Shown here: in pieces, positions 8,790-18,229 of the stretch
How positions within the stretch are numbered: the stretch's first letter is position 1
Layout: each line of letters starts with the position of its first letter
Assembly (NCBI RefSeq): GCF_004570845.1
Contig: NZ_SPQZ01000006.1
Coordinates: 1-64,000 of the forward strand
DNA length: 64,000 bases
From: Orlajensenia leifsoniae
GTDB taxonomy: Bacteria > Actinomycetota > Actinomycetes > Actinomycetales > Microbacteriaceae
Direction of reading: 5' to 3'
Translations under genes and position numbers: made by a program
The notes under the pieces: model-generated
Databases searched by the model: none
Told to the model about the DNA's origin: nothing
The model's input: only the letters and a program-made list of their open reading frames with translations

Positions 8790-8938
8790 CTGAGGCTCCG
8801 TCCGGGAGTAGAGAGGGGGATTGCGTCAATTCTATCGGGTGGCTCCACGGGTCGGTGCCGCGCTGCCCGTGCCGGGGGTGACGGTGGCGCCGTGGTCCGA
8901 GTAGCGTTGCCGTGGGCGGGATGAAGGAGGAGCCACTG

Positions 8939-9343
8939 ATGCCGATCGGACCAGTAGAGGTGCTCGTGCTGACCTTCCCCGAGGGCGGCGGCCTGCGGGC
9001 CATCGCCGGCGAACTGGAGAAGCTCGTCGACGGCGGCAAGATCGCCGTGATCGACGCCATCGTCGTGACGCGTGATGCCGAAGGCCTCATCTCGGCCCGG
9101 GACATCGAGCAGGACGAGGTGCCGGGCTTCGAGAGCTTCGCTCCGGACCCGCGTGACCTCCTCAGCGACTCGGATGCCGAGATCGTCGGAGAGGCGCTCG
9201 AACCCGGAACCGTGGCGCTGGTGCTCGCCGTCGAGCACCGCTGGGCGTTCCGGCTCTACGAGGTGCTGCGCGAGCAGGGCGGCGAGGTGGCCCTGCATGT
9301 GCAGATCGACCATGAGGACGCCGTCGCGGCACTCGTGGACTAA
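8939..9343 (+). CDS. DUF6325 family protein (copy 2)
   Basis: 134 residues starting [13 protein letters not shown], with [12 protein letters not shown], a [11 protein letters not shown] segment, an acidic middle and a [11 protein letters not shown] strand near the end. It aligns over its full length with the gene at 6773-7201. The ATG at 8939 has an excellent AAGGAGGA site at 8924-8931. It leads a two-gene unit with the SHOCT gene 52 bases on, and perhaps the IclR gene after that. Function unknown. Confidence 0.8.
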   Translation: MPIGPVEVLVLTFPEGGGLRAIAGELEKLVDGGKIAVIDAIVVTRDAEGLISARDIEQDEVPGFESFAPDPRDLLSDSDAEIVGEALEPGTVALVLAVEHRWAFRLYEVLREQGGEVALHVQIDHEDAVAALVD

Positions 9344-9395
9344 TCCGATTCCCAGAATCGACTGTTAGACAGATCCCGGAACGAGGGGAACCACC

Positions 9396-9743
9396 ATGCT
9401 CATCGGACGACGCTTCGGGCGACCCGGACTCATCGGCACCGTCGCGCGCACAGCAGTCATCACGGGCACCGCAGCCATGACGGCTGGGGCGATCGCCCAT
9501 CACCAGCAGCAGAAGTACGCCACCCAGCAGGATGCCGATGCGTACGAGCGGGAGCAGGAGCCCGAGCAGTACGGCTCGGTGACGCAGGTAGCGGCGCCCG
9601 CTGCTGCGCCGGCCCAGGCTCCGGCATCCGGTGCCACAGACCCCCTCATCGACAAGATCAACCAACTCGCTGCTCTTCACGCGAGCGGAGTGCTCACCGA
9701 CACCGAGTTCAGCGAGGCGAAGGCCAAGCTGCTCGCCGGCTGA
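9396..9743 (+). CDS. SHOCT-domain small protein (copy 2)
   Basis: 115 residues. The N-terminus GRPGLIGTVARTAVITGTAAM mirrors copy 1 at 6416-6748; a Gln/Glu/Ala/Pro-rich linker follows and the C-terminal SHOCT segment ends EFSEAKAKLLAG. The TGA at 9741-9743 directly abuts the GTG of the IclR gene, so the two could be co-translated. It forms the second DUF6325-SHOCT cassette. Confidence 0.85.
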   Translation: MLIGRRFGRPGLIGTVARTAVITGTAAMTAGAIAHHQQQKYATQQDADAYEREQEPEQYGSVTQVAAPAAAPAQAPASGATDPLIDKINQLAALHASGVLTDTEFSEAKAKLLAG

Positions 9744-10499
9744 GTGGGCGACTCCGAAGGCGCGGGTCGTTCCGTCGCCGACAAGGTGTTCTCCATCGCC
9801 GATGCCTTCCAGAGCGGCGACGAGCTGACTCTCACCGAGGTCGCCCAGCGCGCACGCCTGCCGATCTCGACGACGCACCGCCTGTTGGCGGAGTGGGTCG
9901 AGTGGGGAGGCCTGGTTCGAGGCGACGACGGACGCTACAGGGTGGGGATCAAGCTCTGGCGCCTCGGGACCCGGCAGCCGACGGCGCGACGACTCCGCGA
10001 TCTCGCGCGCCCCTATCTCGACGACCTGCTCGACGCCACCCGAGAGCACGTGCACCTGGCCGTGCGCGACGACCTGGGAGCCGTGTACCTCGAGCGCCTG
10101 TCGGGACGGGACGCGGTTCCCGTCATCTCGGATGTGGGGACCCGGCTGCCGCTGCACGCCACGGGTGTCGGGCTCGTGCTGCTCGCGTTCTCGCCGCCCG
10201 AGGTCTTCGACGCCGTGCTCGCGGCCGGCCCGCGGCGCTATCTCCCCAACACCCTGACGTCGGATGCGCAACTTCGCGCCCGCCTCGCCGAGATCCGCCT
10301 CACTGGCCTCGACACCTCGGTCGAGGAACTCACGAGCGGGGCGTTCTCGGTCGCCGCCCCCGTGCGTGACGCGACAGGGACCGTGGTCGCGGCCGTGTCG
10401 ATCGTCGCGCGGGTCGAGCGGAAGGCCGAGCCGCAGTTCGCACTCGGGGTGCGCATGGCGGCCCGCGGCATCTCCGCCGCACTCGGGTGGCGTCCGTAG
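9744..10499 (+). CDS. IclR-family transcriptional regulator, probable regulator of pob/pca operon
   Basis: 251 residues. A winged helix-turn-helix occupies about residues 12-70 (LTEVAQRARLPISTTHRLLAEW), followed by the IclR effector domain with LPLHATGVGLVLLAF and SVEELTSGAFSVAAPV. PcaR, PcaU and PobR of this family sense aromatic acids or beta-ketoadipate. The GTG at 9744 immediately follows the upstream stop. The gene precedes the 4-hydroxybenzoate/protocatechuate operon in the same direction, and a perfect palindrome lies in the gap, so local control of pobA-pca is the natural inference; the effector is not known. Confidence 0.9.
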   Translation: MGDSEGAGRSVADKVFSIADAFQSGDELTLTEVAQRARLPISTTHRLLAEWVEWGGLVRGDDGRYRVGIKLWRLGTRQPTARRLRDLARPYLDDLLDATREHVHLAVRDDLGAVYLERLSGRDAVPVISDVGTRLPLHATGVGLVLLAFSPPEVFDAVLAAGPRRYLPNTLTSDAQLRARLAEIRLTGLDTSVEELTSGAFSVAAPVRDATGTVVAAVSIVARVERKAEPQFALGVRMAARGISAALGWRP

Positions 10500-10517
10500 G
10501 GTCGGACCACCGGTTTG

Positions 10518-10536
10518 GTTTCCACTGAGTGGAAAC
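10518..10536. promoter_or_regulatory. Probable IclR operator upstream of pobA
   Basis: GTTTCCACTGAGTGGAAAC: perfect 8-bp arms (GTTTCCAC/GTGGAAAC) around TGA. IclR-family operators are often imperfect palindromes of this GTTTCC-GGAAAC kind. It sits between the IclR gene stop (10499) and the pobA start (10605), where it could control the operon. Confidence 0.7.
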
Positions 10537-10604
10537 GTCGATGCCGTGCGGGCAGGATGGCGCGACAGTGGGAGCACCTTCCCATCGACGCGAGAGGCTC
10601 ATCA

Positions 10605-11783
10605 GTGCAGACGAGCGTGGCCATCATCGGCGCCGGCCCGGCCGGGCTCCTGCTCGGGCACATCCTCGCGCAGGCCGGGGTGCCGTTCGTCATCCTCGAG
10701 CGGAGCTCCCGCGAGCACGTTCTGGGCCGCATCCGCGCCGGGGTGCTCGAGCAGGGCTCCGTCGACATCGTCGCCTCGCTGGGGCTCGACGCGAACCTGC
10801 GTGAGCGCGGACTCGAGCACGGTGGCATCCACCTGCAGTACGAGGGCGAGCGCCGGCACGTCGACTTCCGCGAGCTCGTGGGACGCACCGTCACCGTGTA
10901 CGGCCAGCAGGCACTCGTGACGGACATGCTCGCCGAGCACGAGCGCCTCGGCTCCGACATCGTCTTCGACGCCTCCGACGTCTCTCCCCGTGGCACCGAC
11001 GGCGCGGACCCCGTCGTCGGGTACACGCGGGATGGCATCCGTCACGAGCTGCACTCGGACTTCGTCGTCGGCGCCGACGGCTACCACGGCATCTGCCGGC
11101 CGAGTCTTCCCAGCCGCTCGCTGACGACGTATGAGCGCTCCTACCCGTTCGCCTGGCTCGGCATCCTCGCCGACGTCGCCCCGTCGACCGACGACCTCAT
11201 CTACGCATTGCATCCCGACGGCTTCGCCATGCACTCGATGCGATCGCGGCGGGTGTCGAGGCTCTACCTGCAGGTGGAGCCGGACGCATCGATCGACGAC
11301 TGGAGCGACGAGCGCATCTGGGACGGCCTGCAGACCCGGCTCGGGGTCGACGGCTGGACACTGGAGCAGGGACCGATCACCGAGAAGTCGATCACGCCCA
11401 TGCGCAGCTTCGTCACCTCCACCCTCTCGAGCGGAAGGCTCTTCCTGGTGGGCGACGCGGGCCACATCGTGCCGCCGACCGGTGCCAAGGGGCTCAACTC
11501 CGCCATCGCCGACGTGGCCCTGCTCGGTCGGGCGCTGCTCGAGCAGCGGGCGGGCGACGATGCCCCGCTGGCGAGCTACAGCGACCAAGCGCTCGCCAGG
11601 CAGTGGCAGGTGCAGCACTTCTCGCAGTGGATGACGGAGATGCTGCACGTGCACCACGAGGTTCCGGATGCCGCAGCCCGAGCCTTCCGCTACCGCAGTC
11701 AGGTCGGTCAGCTGGAGTACGTGACCGGGTCGCAGCACGCGATGGCGAGTCTCGCCGAGCAGTACGCCGGCCTTCCCTTCTGA
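10605..11783 (+). CDS. pobA: 4-hydroxybenzoate 3-monooxygenase
   Basis: 392 residues, close to the 394 of the Pseudomonas enzyme. It hydroxylates 4-hydroxybenzoate to protocatechuate with FAD and NAD(P)H. The FAD-binding GAGPAG motif lies at residues 9-14, RIRAGVLEQGSVD follows as in PobA, and the flavin ribityl motif GDAGHIVPPTGAKGLNSAIADV is intact. The GTG at 10605 follows GAGAGG by 7 bases; the frame extends upstream to 10515 but would overrun the operator. First gene of the aromatic operon. Confidence 0.93.
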   Translation: MQTSVAIIGAGPAGLLLGHILAQAGVPFVILERSSREHVLGRIRAGVLEQGSVDIVASLGLDANLRERGLEHGGIHLQYEGERRHVDFRELVGRTVTVYGQQALVTDMLAEHERLGSDIVFDASDVSPRGTDGADPVVGYTRDGIRHELHSDFVVGADGYHGICRPSLPSRSLTTYERSYPFAWLGILADVAPSTDDLIYALHPDGFAMHSMRSRRVSRLYLQVEPDASIDDWSDERIWDGLQTRLGVDGWTLEQGPITEKSITPMRSFVTSTLSSGRLFLVGDAGHIVPPTGAKGLNSAIADVALLGRALLEQRAGDDAPLASYSDQALARQWQVQHFSQWMTEMLHVHHEVPDAAARAFRYRSQVGQLEYVTGSQHAMASLAEQYAGLPF

Positions 11784-11796
11784 GAGCGAGGACATC

Positions 11797-12588
11797 ATGA
11801 CGATTCCAGCAGAGCAGCTGACCCAGGAGATGGTCTCAGCGGAGATCGAGCAGATCCACGCCGAGCACGGGGAGTGGGCGAGGGCGGGCGGCCGGCCGCT
11901 TCCGGTGCATCCTCCGCGCGACTTCCTGCCGTACCGCAGCACGGCACTGCGGCATCCGACCCACGAACTCGTGCGGGCCGACCCGGAGGAGATCGAGCTG
12001 GCATCGCCGGCCTTCGGGCACACCGACGTCGCGGCGGAGGAGAGCGACCTCACCATCCAGCACACCGGCGAACCGCTCGGCGAGCGCATCATCGTGACCG
12101 GGCGGGTGCTCGATGGCGACGGCCGGCCCGTGCGCAACCAGCTCGTGGAGATCTGGCAGGCGAACGCCTCGGGCCGGTACGTGCACAAGCGCGATCAGCA
12201 TCCGGCGCCGCTCGACCCCAACTTCACCGGCGTCGGCCGCATCATCACCGGCGATGACGGAGGCTACAGTCTCACCACGATCAAGCCGGGTGCCTACCCG
12301 TGGAAGAACCACCGCAACGCGTGGCGGCCGGCGCACATCCACTTCTCCTTCTTCGGCTCCGCCTTCACGCAGCGGCTCATCACCCAGATGTACTTTCCCG
12401 GGGACCCGCTGTTCGGCCTCGACCCGATCTACCAGTCGATCGTCGACCCGGCCGCGCGGGAGCGCCTGGTCGCGCGGTACGACCACGACGTGAGCCGGCC
12501 GGAGTGGGCGATCGGCTATCGCTGGGACGTCGTGCTGACCGGCCCGAAGTCCACCTGGATGGAGCCGGAGGACGCCGACCATGCCTGA
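11797..12588 (+). CDS. pcaH: Protocatechuate 3,4-dioxygenase beta subunit
   Basis: 263 residues. This is the iron-bearing subunit of the intradiol dioxygenase that opens protocatechuate to 3-carboxy-cis,cis-muconate. The four Fe(III) ligands are recognisable: Tyr128 (GRYVH), Tyr167 (PGAYPW), His180 and His182 (RPAHIHF). An N-terminal protocatechuate dioxygenase beta extension (residues 1-60) with DFLPYRSTALRHP is present. It starts 13 bases after pobA and overlaps pcaG by 8 bases. Confidence 0.96.
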   Translation: MTIPAEQLTQEMVSAEIEQIHAEHGEWARAGGRPLPVHPPRDFLPYRSTALRHPTHELVRADPEEIELASPAFGHTDVAAEESDLTIQHTGEPLGERIIVTGRVLDGDGRPVRNQLVEIWQANASGRYVHKRDQHPAPLDPNFTGVGRIITGDDGGYSLTTIKPGAYPWKNHRNAWRPAHIHFSFFGSAFTQRLITQMYFPGDPLFGLDPIYQSIVDPAARERLVARYDHDVSRPEWAIGYRWDVVLTGPKSTWMEPEDADHA

Positions 12589-13165
12589 GTCACCCGAGTC
12601 CGAGTTCCTGCAGACGCCCTCCCAGACCGTCGGTCCGTTCTTCGGCTACGCATTGCCGTTCGCGGGAGGCGAGAGCGTGGCGGCTCCGTGGCATCCGGCC
12701 GCCATCCGTCTGCACGGAACCGTCTTCGACGGCGCCGGACAGCCGATCCCCGACGCCATCGTCGAGATCTGGCATCCGGATGCCGATGGCCGCGTGATCT
12801 CCGAACTCGGCAGCCTCGCCCGCGACGGCCACACCGTGACCGGCTTCGGACGCACCCCCGTCGATCGTCGTGGAAACTACGACTTCTCCACCATCAAGCC
12901 CGGGGCGACCCGGGCGGATGCCGCGCCCTACGTTCTCGTCACGATCTTCGCCCGGGGACTCACCCACCACCTGTTCACGAGGGCGTACTTCGGCGACGAG
13001 GTGGACCGGAACGCCTCGGACGCCTTCCTCGATGGCGTCGATCCGTCGCGTCGTCCGACGTTGATCGCGACATTCGACGCTCCGCACAGCTACCGTTTCG
13101 ATATACGGCTGCAGGGCGACGATGAAACCGTCTTCCTCGATTTCGATGCGGAGAGCCATGACTGA
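12581..13165 (+). CDS. pcaG: Protocatechuate 3,4-dioxygenase alpha subunit
   Basis: 194 residues, the partner of PcaH. It has the subunit-typical TPSQTVGPFFGYAL start, VEIWHPDADGR, YDFSTIKPGA and APYVLVTIFARGLTHHLFTRAYF. It lacks the full set of metal ligands, as expected, and completes the active site of the alpha-beta protomer. Its start lies inside the end of pcaH and its stop inside the start of pcaB, so translation is coupled. Confidence 0.95.
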   Translation: MPESPESEFLQTPSQTVGPFFGYALPFAGGESVAAPWHPAAIRLHGTVFDGAGQPIPDAIVEIWHPDADGRVISELGSLARDGHTVTGFGRTPVDRRGNYDFSTIKPGATRADAAPYVLVTIFARGLTHHLFTRAYFGDEVDRNASDAFLDGVDPSRRPTLIATFDAPHSYRFDIRLQGDDETVFLDFDAESHD

Positions 13166-14330
13166 GGAGCGCGACGCGGGCTGGAGCGACTGGGGACTCC
13201 TCGAGCCCCTGGCTGCGTCGGCCGGAGCCACGAGCGACGACGCCGTGCTCGCAGCCCTCCTCGACGTCGAGCGAGCGTTGCTCTGGGCCGACGGAGATCT
13301 GACGGGCCGCGACATCGACATCGTGGCGGGTGCGTTCCGCCCCGAGGCCATCGACCGAGATGCTCTGCTCGATGGCCTGCGCACCGGTGGCGTTCCCGTC
13401 ATCCCGCTCGTGTCGCAGCTGCGCGCCATAGCCGAGTCCGTCGCCCCGGGCTCGGGCCCGTCGGTGCACGCAGGCGCCACCAGCCAGGACGTGCTCGACA
13501 GTGCACTCGTGCTCGTGGCGAGCCGCGCCATCCGTGTCGCCCGCGATCGCCTGATCGACGCCGGAGCCGCGCTCGTGGCGCTCGCCGAGAACGAGGCGCG
13601 GACCATCGCGATCGCCCGCACCCTCGGGCAGCACGCCGCCCAGAGCACCGTCGGCGTGGTCGCCGCCGGATGGCTCGACGGCGTCACCTCCGCCGTCGAG
13701 GAGGTCGACGCGCTCAGCTTCCCCGTGCAGCTGGGCGGGGCCGTCGGCACAGGTGAGGGCGTTGGTCCCGACGTGCGTGCCGCGCTCGCCGCGGGCCTGG
13801 GGCTCGATGACCCAGGCAGGTCGTGGCACACCGAGCGCAGCCCGATCCTCCGCATCGCGGCATCCGTCGCCGTCATCACCGCCGTGCTCGGCAGGCTCGG
13901 CCGGGACGTGGGGTTCCTCGCCCGCACCGAGATCGGCGAGGTGGTGCTCGGGACGACAGGCGGCTCGTCCGCCATGCCGCACAAGCGCAATCCCGTGGAC
14001 GCCGTGTTGCTGACGGCGAACGGGCTGCGCGCGCCCGGACTGCTCGCGACGGTGCACACCGCCGCCGTCTCCCAGGACGCCCGGCCGGCCGGTGAGTGGC
14101 ATGCCGAGTGGGCGGCGTTCCGCGCACTCCTGCGGATCGCGGTCGAGAGTTCCGATGCCGCTGCCACGATGCTCTCCGCTCTCACCATCGACCACGACGC
14201 GGTGCAGCGGTCCCGGGCCATCAGCCCGGAACTGCAGCACGACGAGACTGCGACGATCGCGGCATCGCAGCGTGTCGTCGGCGCGGCCGTCCGGCGCTTC
14301 GCCTCCCTCTCGACGAAGGATCCCCGATGA
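13158..14330 (+). CDS. pcaB: 3-carboxy-cis,cis-muconate cycloisomerase
   Basis: 390 residues, a member of the fumarase/aspartase superfamily that lactonises 3-carboxymuconate to 4-carboxymuconolactone. The signature GGSSAMPHKRNP is at about residues 267-278, and GATSQDVLDSA (about 110) is the second conserved block. It is shorter than the roughly 450-residue proteobacterial enzyme, mainly at the C-terminus, which is common in actinobacteria. The chosen ATG overlaps the pcaG end by 8 bases; an upstream in-frame ATG lies deeper inside pcaG. Confidence 0.93.
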   Translation: MTEERDAGWSDWGLLEPLAASAGATSDDAVLAALLDVERALLWADGDLTGRDIDIVAGAFRPEAIDRDALLDGLRTGGVPVIPLVSQLRAIAESVAPGSGPSVHAGATSQDVLDSALVLVASRAIRVARDRLIDAGAALVALAENEARTIAIARTLGQHAAQSTVGVVAAGWLDGVTSAVEEVDALSFPVQLGGAVGTGEGVGPDVRAALAAGLGLDDPGRSWHTERSPILRIAASVAVITAVLGRLGRDVGFLARTEIGEVVLGTTGGSSAMPHKRNPVDAVLLTANGLRAPGLLATVHTAAVSQDARPAGEWHAEWAAFRALLRIAVESSDAAATMLSALTIDHDAVQRSRAISPELQHDETATIAASQRVVGAAVRRFASLSTKDPR

Positions 14331-15517
14331 CCATCCCCCGCCTGCTCGGGTCGATCACGCCGGCAGCCGACACCGCGACGTCGAGCGGCCTGCTCGTGCT
14401 CCTCCCCTCACTCGGAACGACGACGGCCGTCTGGGACGGCGTGGTCGCCGAGGTGGCGCACGCGCTGCCCGCCCTGCGCATCCTGCGCATCGACCTGCCC
14501 GGCCATGGTGCCAGCCCGGCGACCGGCTCCCCGTTCACCATCGCCGAACTCGCCGAGGCGACGCTGCGCCTGGTCGACGAGGCCGGCGGCGGGCGCTTCC
14601 ACGTGGCCGGGCTCTCCCTCGGCGGAGCCGTCGCCCTCGAACTCGCTGCGTCGCATCCGGAGCGGCTGCTGAGCCTCGCGTCGTTCTGCAGCGGGTCGCG
14701 CATCGGCGACGCCACAGGCTGGGCCGAGCGCGCAGCCCAGGTGCGTGCATCGGGCACGGCATCGGTCGTCACGGGGAGCGCAGCACGCTGGTACGCGCCC
14801 GGCTACCTCGAGTCGGACCCGAGCGGCCCGGGCGCCCGCGGTCTCGGCACCCTCGTCGACGTCGACGACGAGTCGTACGCGCTCTGCACGGAAGCTCTCG
14901 CCACCTTCGATCGCACGCCGTCCCTTCCCGGGATCGCTGTGCCCGCCCTCGTCGTGAGCGGCGAGCACGACCTCGTCACGACGACCGAGTCGATGCGCGA
15001 CTTCGCCGACGCCCTCCCGTCCGCGTACTTCGCCGAGATCGCCGGAGCCGCCCACCTCGCCCCGCTCGAGAAACCGGTGGCGTCTGCTGCGCTGCTGCTG
15101 GAGCTCATCGAACGGCACACCCCGACAGACGCGGGCGCCTCGGGTATGGCGGTGCGGCGCTCGGTGCTGGGCGACGCCCACGTCGACGCCGCGACCGCGG
15201 CCGTCACCGCGGAGACCGCTCCGTTCCAGGACTTCATCACGCGCTACGCGTGGGGGGAGGTCTGGGCCCGCCCCGAGCTCTCGCGCCGGGAACGCAGCAT
15301 CGCGACGCTCGCGTCGCTGGTGACCGGCGGCCATCATGCCGAGATCCGCATGCATGTGCGCGCGGCCATCCGCAACGGCCTCAGCCGTGCTGAGATCGCC
15401 GAGGTCATCCTGCACACGGCGCTCTACGCCGGCCTCCCGGCCGCGAACGCGGCCACCGCCATCATGCGCGAGGTCTTCGCCGAACCGACCAACCCAGGAG
15501 AGCCGACCCATGGATAA
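14327..15517 (+). CDS. pcaL: Fused 3-oxoadipate enol-lactonase / 4-carboxymuconolactone decarboxylase
   Basis: 396 residues joining two enzymes. Residues 1-about 262 are an alpha/beta hydrolase (PcaD) with nucleophile Ser97 in GLSLGG and likely Asp215 (GEHDLV) and His243 (AAHLAP). From about 274 to the end is a carboxymuconolactone decarboxylase domain (PcaC) with RRSVLGDAHVDAA and ITRYAWGEVWARP. The pair decarboxylates 4-carboxymuconolactone and then hydrolyses the enol-lactone to beta-ketoadipate. PcaL fusions are known from Streptomyces and Rhodococcus. Start is coupled to pcaB by ATGA. Confidence 0.94.
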   Translation: MTIPRLLGSITPAADTATSSGLLVLLPSLGTTTAVWDGVVAEVAHALPALRILRIDLPGHGASPATGSPFTIAELAEATLRLVDEAGGGRFHVAGLSLGGAVALELAASHPERLLSLASFCSGSRIGDATGWAERAAQVRASGTASVVTGSAARWYAPGYLESDPSGPGARGLGTLVDVDDESYALCTEALATFDRTPSLPGIAVPALVVSGEHDLVTTTESMRDFADALPSAYFAEIAGAAHLAPLEKPVASAALLLELIERHTPTDAGASGMAVRRSVLGDAHVDAATAAVTAETAPFQDFITRYAWGEVWARPELSRRERSIATLASLVTGGHHAEIRMHVRAAIRNGLSRAEIAEVILHTALYAGLPAANAATAIMREVFAEPTNPGEPTHG

Positions 15518-16310
15518 GACCGTCGCCAGCGCAGCCGAGGCCGTCGCCGACATCCCGGCCGGAGCGTCGCTCGCCGTCGGCGGCTTCGGGCTCTCCGGGG
15601 TTCCGATCGTGTTGATCCGCGCGCTGCTCGCGAGCGGGGTGGACCGCCTCGAGGTGGTCTCCAACAACTGCGGAGTCGACGGCTGGGGGCTCGGCGAGCT
15701 GCTCGGGGCCGGCCGCATCCGTCGGGTGATCGCGTCGTACATCGGCGAGAACAAGGAGTTCGCCCGCCAGTACCTCGGCGGCGAGGTCGAGGTCGAGCTG
15801 ACCCCTCAGGGAACCCTCGCCGAGAGACTGCGTGCCGGTGGGGTCGGCATACCGGCGTTCTACACGGCGACGGGGGCCGGGACGGCCGTCTCCGAGGGCG
15901 GGATGCCGCTGCGCTACGCCGCCGACGGAACTGTGGCGCTCACCAGCCTGCCCAAGGAACTGCGGCCGTTCGACGTCTTCGGCGACGCGCGCGAGTACGT
16001 GCTCGAGCAGGCCATCCGCACCGACTACGGACTCGTGCGGGCGGCCGTCGGAGATCGCCACGGCAACCTGCGCTTCGAGAAGTCGACGCGCAATTTCAAC
16101 CCGCTGGCCGGCATGGCCGCACGCATCACGATCGCCGAGGTCGATGAGCTCGTGGAGCCGGGTGTGCTCGGGCCGGACGACGTGCACCTGCCGGGCATCT
16201 ACGTCGACAGGGTCGTGCAGCTCACGCCGGACCAGGCGACGGAGCTGCCGATCGAGAAGACGACGGTCAGGCCGAGGCCCCGCACGACCCAGGACGAGGA
16301 GACCGACTGA
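15510..16310 (+). CDS. pcaI: 3-oxoadipate CoA-transferase subunit A
   Basis: 266 residues, subunit A of the succinyl-CoA:3-ketoacid CoA-transferase family, which moves CoA from succinyl-CoA to beta-ketoadipate. Typical features are [15 protein letters not shown] near the N-terminus, [22 protein letters not shown], and KSTRNFNP. The ATG at 15510 overlaps the pcaL stop by 8 bases, while the longer frame opening at 15336 lies inside pcaL and lacks a site. Stop and the pcaJ ATG overlap by one base. Confidence 0.94.
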   Translation: MDKTVASAAEAVADIPAGASLAVGGFGLSGVPIVLIRALLASGVDRLEVVSNNCGVDGWGLGELLGAGRIRRVIASYIGENKEFARQYLGGEVEVELTPQGTLAERLRAGGVGIPAFYTATGAGTAVSEGGMPLRYAADGTVALTSLPKELRPFDVFGDAREYVLEQAIRTDYGLVRAAVGDRHGNLRFEKSTRNFNPLAGMAARITIAEVDELVEPGVLGPDDVHLPGIYVDRVVQLTPDQATELPIEKTTVRPRPRTTQDEETD

Positions 16311-16963
16311 TGCCGCGCACCCGCGATGAGATGGCCGCACGCGCGGCCGAGGAACTCGAGGACGGCAGCTACGTCAACCTCGGCATCGGGCTGCCGACCC
16401 TCATCCCCAACCACCTGCCGGACGGCACCCACGTCGTCCTGCATTCCGAGAACGGCATATTGGGTGTCGGCCCGTATCCCTGGGAGGGGGAGGAGGACCC
16501 GAAGCTCATCAACGCGGGCAAGGAGACCGTCACGGTGCTCCCCGGGGCGAGCTACTTCGACTCCGCCGCCTCCTTCGGAATGATCCGCGGCGGACGCATC
16601 GCGACGGCCGTGCTCGGCGCCATGCAGGTCTCGGCAGGCGGGGACATCGCGAACTGGGCCGTGCCGGGCAAGATGGTCAAGGGCATGGGCGGCGCGATGG
16701 ACCTCGTCAACGGTGCCGAGAGGGTGATCGTGGTGATGGAGCATGTCGCCAAGGACGGCACGGCGAAGCTCGTGCCGGAATGCACCCTGCCCCTCACCGG
16801 ACGTGCCTGCGTCGATCGCATCATCACAGACCTCGCCGTCATCGACGTCACGGCGGACGGCCTCGTGCTTCGCGAACTCGCCGACGGCGTGAGCCTCGAG
16901 CAGGTCGTCGCGGCGACCGGTGCCCCCCTCTCGATCGACCCGGCCCTGGACGGAGCATCATGA
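16310..16963 (+). CDS. pcaJ: 3-oxoadipate CoA-transferase subunit B
   Basis: 217 residues. Carries the catalytic glutamate (Glu47) in [11 protein letters not shown], the CoA-transferase B hallmark, plus [12 protein letters not shown] and the [19 protein letters not shown] block. It acts as a heterodimer or heterotetramer with PcaI. Its stop overlaps the pcaF ATG (ATGA), continuing the coupled chain of pca genes. Confidence 0.95.
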   Translation: MPRTRDEMAARAAEELEDGSYVNLGIGLPTLIPNHLPDGTHVVLHSENGILGVGPYPWEGEEDPKLINAGKETVTVLPGASYFDSAASFGMIRGGRIATAVLGAMQVSAGGDIANWAVPGKMVKGMGGAMDLVNGAERVIVVMEHVAKDGTAKLVPECTLPLTGRACVDRIITDLAVIDVTADGLVLRELADGVSLEQVVAATGAPLSIDPALDGAS

Positions 16964-18174
16964 CCGAACTGCGCGAGGTCGTCATCTGCTCTCCGCTGCG
17001 CACGCCTGTGGGACGGATGGGCGGATCCCTCGCCGCGGTCTCGGCACTGGAGCTCGCGACGACGGTGCTGCGCGCCGTCATCGAGCGCAGCGGCATCGAC
17101 CCCGCCGCCGTCGACGGCGTCATCGCGGCGCAGGGCTACCCGACCATGGAGGCGCCGGCCTTCGGACGGGTCGCGGCCCTCGACGCCGGGCTTCCGGTGA
17201 CGGCGACCGGCTATCAGCTCGACCGGCGCTGCGGCAGCGGCCTGCAGGCCGTACTCAACGCGGCCATGGAGGTGCAGACCGGCGTCAGCGACGTGGTCAT
17301 GGCCCTCGGCGCCGAGTCGATGAGCAACGCGCCGTTCTACACCGTGGAGGGCAGGCGCGGCCTGCCGCCGGGCGGGCTGCTCCTGCACGACGCGCTCGCC
17401 CGCGGCCGGGAGACCGTCGGTGGGCGCGACCATCCGACCCCCGATGGCAACGTGGGCACGGCCGAGACGCTGCGCGCCGAGTACGGGATCAGCCGCGAGG
17501 CGCAGGACGCCCTCGCCCTGCGTTCGCACCAGCGGGCCGTCGCAGCCCAGGAGTCGGGCGCGTTCGACGCCGAGCTGGTCGCGGTCGAGGTGCCCGGGCG
17601 CCGTGGCCCCACGCGTGTCGATCGGGACGAGCATCCGCGGGCCGACACCTCGCTCGAGGCCCTCGCGTCGCTCCGTGCCGTGCTGTCGAGGTCGGATGCC
17701 GCGGCCACCGTGACCGCGGGGAACTCGAGCGGCCAGAACGATGCCGCGGCAGCCGCCATCGTCACCACGCCGGGCCGGGCGGCCGAGCTCGGCCTCGTTC
17801 CGATGCTGCGGCTGCGATCGTGGGCGGTCACGGGCAACGAACCGGAGCGATTCGGCGTCGCACCTGTCTCGGCCTCGAACCTGGCGCTTCGACGGGCCGG
17901 ACTGGGCTTCGACGACCTCGACCTGATCGAGCTGAACGAGGCTTTCGCCGTGCAGGTCCTGGCCTGCCTGGCCGATTGGGGCGTCGACGCGGAGGACCCC
18001 CGCCTGAACCCGCGCGGAAGCGGCATCTCGATCGGCCATCCGATCGGCGCGACGGGCCTGCGCATGCTCGCGACCCTGGCGCACGAGCTCCCGGCGCTCG
18101 ACGGTTCCCTTGCCCTGGAGACCATGTGCATCGGCGGCGGACAAGGTCTCGCCGCGGTGTTCGAGCGCGTCTGA
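16960..18174 (+). CDS. pcaF: Beta-ketoadipyl-CoA thiolase
   Basis: 404 residues, a degradative thiolase that splits 3-oxoadipyl-CoA into succinyl-CoA and acetyl-CoA. The acyl-accepting Cys91 lies in [27 protein letters not shown] and the C-terminal [10 protein letters not shown] with the second cysteine are all present. Position as last gene of the pca operon supports the beta-ketoadipyl-CoA assignment over a generic acetyl-CoA acetyltransferase. It converges on kynU; the 55-base gap holds no clear hairpin. Confidence 0.92.
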   Translation: MTELREVVICSPLRTPVGRMGGSLAAVSALELATTVLRAVIERSGIDPAAVDGVIAAQGYPTMEAPAFGRVAALDAGLPVTATGYQLDRRCGSGLQAVLNAAMEVQTGVSDVVMALGAESMSNAPFYTVEGRRGLPPGGLLLHDALARGRETVGGRDHPTPDGNVGTAETLRAEYGISREAQDALALRSHQRAVAAQESGAFDAELVAVEVPGRRGPTRVDRDEHPRADTSLEALASLRAVLSRSDAAATVTAGNSSGQNDAAAAAIVTTPGRAAELGLVPMLRLRSWAVTGNEPERFGVAPVSASNLALRRAGLGFDDLDLIELNEAFAVQVLACLADWGVDAEDPRLNPRGSGISIGHPIGATGLRMLATLAHELPALDGSLALETMCIGGGQGLAAVFERV

Positions 18175-18229
18175 CCCGTCGCGTCCGGATCGTCTTCGAG
18201 GCCGGTCGCGTGCGCGTGCTGAACCGCGC

